Origin: Dipetalonema caudispina
Lineage: Eukaryota > Nematoda > Chromadorea > Rhabditida > Onchocercidae
Reading direction: 5' to 3'
DNA length: 64,000 bases
Assembly: GCA_013365325.1 (NCBI GenBank)
Contig: JABVXV010000034.1
Span: forward strand, 186,001-250,000
The notes beneath the pieces are model-generated. The model made no database searches. It worked only from the letters and a program-made list of their open reading frames with translations, and was not told the DNA's origin. Positions 53,189 through 64,000 of the stretch are shown one piece after another. Every line of letters begins with the position of its first letter. The stretch's first letter is position 1. A program made the translations under genes and the position numbers.

Positions 53189-54816
53189 TATCACTTCTTA
53201 TCTTCCCACTTAGTGTCAAATTTACCATGAAAAATGTGATGAAAATTCTCAAATGATAGCAAATGAATGATATTAGCTTTATACATGTAATCAGATTGAA
53301 TATAATAAGATTAAAACTAAAATTAATTAATTTAAATTTAATATCAATCAGAATTTTATGTTTCTATCAAAAAATTATAATGATAAAGGATACTTCCAAT
53401 CACTGGTAATTCTTTTTTGGAAAGAAAAGCACTTTTGATTTTCGTATCAGTTTTTAAACTTTTTATTTGTGCCCGTTTTGAAAATTTTCCAAGCAAAAAT
53501 TTTTTCTTTAATCGTCACCAAAAGGAAACAAAATCAAAGAAAAAAAGAATTCGTCAACTCTAATTTAATTTCGATATTTCATTTAATTCAAGTTTTTATC
53601 ATTTAATTTGTTGCTGAATCATGCAAAAAATCCTAAAAATAGCTCAATAATTAAATGCTTCAATTGCTTATCTTTCTTCAAAAAAAAAAAAAAAATGCAA
53701 ATGATATGTTTGAAAACAAATATTTAATGAATATATCAATAATGCAATGAAATATTTACATGACAAATGAACAATAATTTCAAATGAATAAATAATTTTT
53801 TTTTACAATTTAACATATAACAATAATAATTCTCAGCAAATTAAATCAATTATTATTATTTTCGTTTCAGATAAGTATGAACTGTAAAAATGGTTTCTAT
53901 TTGAATGCAAAAAAGTACTCTAAAGAGAATAATAATAAATCATTTTCTTTAACATTAATTTGATAACATTACTATGTTAGAATACAATAAAGTAATTAGG
54001 TTAAAACAAAATTTAAATCATAAATTAGAATGAAATATATAATTGTTATCCGTTAACTTATATATCTTTGAAATGATTTTGATATCTCTGAATACAATTT
54101 CATCAACTTATGATAAGAATTTGCTAGCATTAAAAAATTTTCGTTTACTATCTAAAGATTAAAACCACTTTCATTTCGATTAATGATGTGAAAAATTTGG
54201 AACTTAAATTTGGTATTTTTAAATTTTCCAACGATTTAGTTAGTTCAGGAGAAATTAACATAGTAAAATAATTTATTACATTGAAATGAAAAGTGTTTAC
54301 AATTTAATTATATTCATTTGTTGGATACATGCAAAAGACAAAAGCATCCAATAATTTCAGAAAATCGATTTTTGAAATTACAACATACAATATTTAAGTT
54401 TCAGAAAAAAATCTCCATTCTCAGTTGAAAATTCGAAAAAATTATTTTGTAAACGAATGATACCATGCACCAACTCATTGTATCGGAAAATTGATATTAG
54501 TCAATTTGAATTGGCAATTTTTTGCAACGTTAATTACACAGTTCAATTTACTAATTTTATTTCTTGAATGACAGGTTCTTTTATGTATTTTTTTTTTTTT
54601 TTTTCAAACAAACAAGAAAAAAAGTAAGCACTATCTATGCTTTGATTCGTTTTTCTTTTATTATACCTTCACTTTTGTGATTTGTTGAAATCAATCATAA
54701 TCGACGGAAATATTTCCAGGAAATAACAGAACTTTTTCTTTTTGAGAAGAAGAGAAAGAAAGAGAGAGAGGGGAGAGCATTGGAAGATGATGACATTTGA
54801 AATTGATAAAATAATT
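53189..54816. other. Convergent intergenic region
   Basis: Between the 3' ends of the receptor (+) and peroxidase (-) genes. No gene or conserved element recognised. A purine tract of GA repeats ending in GGGGAGAG occupies about 54748-54777. Confidence 0.6.
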
Positions 54817-54817
54817 T

Positions 54818-62081
<7,264 letters not shown>

Positions 62082-64000
62082 TTCTCTTTGATAATGTTTA
62101 TGAAATTTGAAAATATTGTAAACAAGTAAATAAAGAACTATCAGCTGAAGGGAGAAGTAGAAGTGATTAATTGAGAAATCTTAAGAATTTATGTTGTAGA
62201 ACGATAATCTTTTTATATTTTAATAACTGCGATGAAAAAATGAATTAGTTTATTTCATTAAAGATAGCGTAATATTTTCCAGATGACAATATGATCGAAT
62301 ATTAGTATAAATTTTCTTTAAAATCAAAAAAAAAAAAATTTCCGATGATAACTGTCCCATATAATTAATTAATTATTAAGCTTATCAATCTTTGTTCATT
62401 GGAAAATATGAATCTTTTTATTTTATCCTTTTTGTATTAACTTAAAAATAAATATGTATTTAATTTGTTTAGCCAACATATTAAATAGTAATAGTTATAT
62501 GATAGGAATTTCTTCTATTATTACTTAAATATTTTTGTAAAAATTTTTTAATATAAATAATTACTTGACAACTTTTTTAACCTATGATCTATTTCGGTAC
62601 CCTTTTAATTGCTCCTTTTTGCTCTCCTATCGTCTAAATTAATGATTAGAAAATTTGATGTTCACCCAAATTTACAACAACTCCTTATCTTTGTAAAATT
62701 ATTTTGTTAATTTAATTTAGTAGGGTTTAAAATAAAAATAAATGAATGAACAAATGTTGATAGACAAGTTAACTTAGATTACGTGTTATACGTTTCCTTT
62801 ATAATTACGTACGCACTTATTCTGTTATTTTCATTCTGAGAAGGCACGATAACATAAGTAATTCATTTTTGTATACTAATTACTTAGATATTACTTTTCG
62901 GGAAAAAAATGGAATTCAATTTGAACATATGGGAAAGTGTAAGTTAAAAAGTTATCAAATTTTATTTTTGATTTGCATTTTTATATCGAAAATTTAATAA
63001 ATTTGAAAATAATTTAAAATATTATTTTTAATTTCATACAGTTCTTTATTGATAACTATCAACGAATAGTAATATTAACTTCTTCCTTTAAGATTAAAAG
63101 ATGATGGTCATCTTTGCTTCTATATTCAATTTATTGTATTGCTATCCTTTGAGTTCCTCGAAATTTAATTTAATTTAAATAATAAACAAATAAAACTTAC
63201 TGATTGGGAGAGAAGTAATTCCAAGCAAATAAATGATAATTAGTTATTCAGTGGATATTTTGAACTTTGTCATTTAAAAATAATTCCATACAGAAGTGAT
63301 TTTATTTTGTAGTAATTTTAATTTGATTGTTTGGTTTTTTGAAATTTGAAGTAAGTAAATGGTGCTTCCAATGAATAATTAATTATCTGTTGTGTAGAAT
63401 TATATTAGCTAAAAAAGTAATTTCAGACATACTGAACACAATTTATAATTGCATTGGTAAAGCTTTTGGTAAAATTTTAGAACTCAATAAAGCGAATCGT
63501 TTTTTAAAGCATATTATATTCCTAATTTCTTTAAATGATATCACATATTAAATTAATTACATGCTGTTAAAAACTTCAAAATTTTTGAAATCACTAGGAA
63601 CCTTTTTTAACTAATTCAAAATTCAATTCGATTTCCAATTGTTATCAAAATCATTAAGATTAGATAAACCATTCATTCGCAAAGTTAGCATTTTCTAACT
63701 TTCTTTAAGATTTACACTTAAACGTATCCTTTTCTCTCGTATTTTACATATTCAACAAAATGCAGAATTTTGTGGAAATTGAAAATTTGAGCAAAAAATA
63801 CAAAATTTACAACCAATCTAATTAAAAAAGATTAAAGGCCCGGGAAAGAATGTGATAGATTTATTTTGTAATAAATCATCAAAATTTATTTCATCGTAGT
63901 TTAAGAGCTGTTGAAAAATTCAAGAAGTAAGTTTTTATTTAAATGGATGTAAGCAAAGAGGTTCATGGAAAATATTTGGCTAAAATGTATGCCTTAATTG
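62082..64000. other. Upstream flank of the peroxidase gene
   Basis: No recognisable gene. The promoter of the peroxidase gene probably lies here. A 25-codon + strand frame at 63101-63178 starts behind a TTTAAG acceptor-like site and looks like a signal peptide, but no following exon could be joined. Confidence 0.5.

Overview
The window looks like nuclear DNA of a parasitic nematode, most likely a filarial or other clade III species. The evidence is very A+T-rich DNA, hundreds of long A or T homopolymers, many small exons with GT-AG introns and TTTCAG-type acceptors, and acceptor-like sites just upstream of start codons that fit spliced-leader trans-splicing. The species is inferred, not proven. 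No gene is bacterial in layout, no CRISPR array or rRNA is visible, and I saw no convincing tRNA.

Layout. 1-8480 holds no recognisable gene. 8501-16131 (+) is an ammonium transporter of 13 joined exons (679 aa, exon phases fully consistent) with an unusually long cytoplasmic tail that can be spliced in more than one way. 16132-26300 is intergenic, with a perfect hairpin, an AAT microsatellite and two scraps of possible decayed coding DNA. 26353-45493 (+) is an aquaglyceroporin of 8 exons (318 aa) whose first exon lies 15.7 kb upstream of the rest. 47804-48281 (+) is a diverged, frame-broken second copy of the 3' half of an aquaporin gene. 49498-53164 (+) is an 11-exon seven-helix receptor of the gustatory-receptor family (462 aa), the group that includes C. 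elegans EGL-47, GUR-3 and LITE-1. 54818-62081 (-) is a 15-exon secreted animal haem peroxidase with two ShKT domains (800 aa), convergent with the receptor gene. 62082-64000 is its upstream flank.

How the genes relate. Nothing points to an operon: spacings are kilobases. By family, the ammonium transporter and aquaglyceroporin are membrane channels for small neutral or nitrogenous solutes, the receptor is likely sensory or neuromodulatory, and the peroxidase is likely a cuticle cross-linking enzyme of the SKPO/MLT-7 type. The points most worth a second look are the joint loss of both haem-linking acidic residues in the peroxidase, the tandem aquaporin 3' half, the alternative tails of the ammonium transporter, and a small ORF with a bacterial-type ribosome binding site inside a peroxidase intron.
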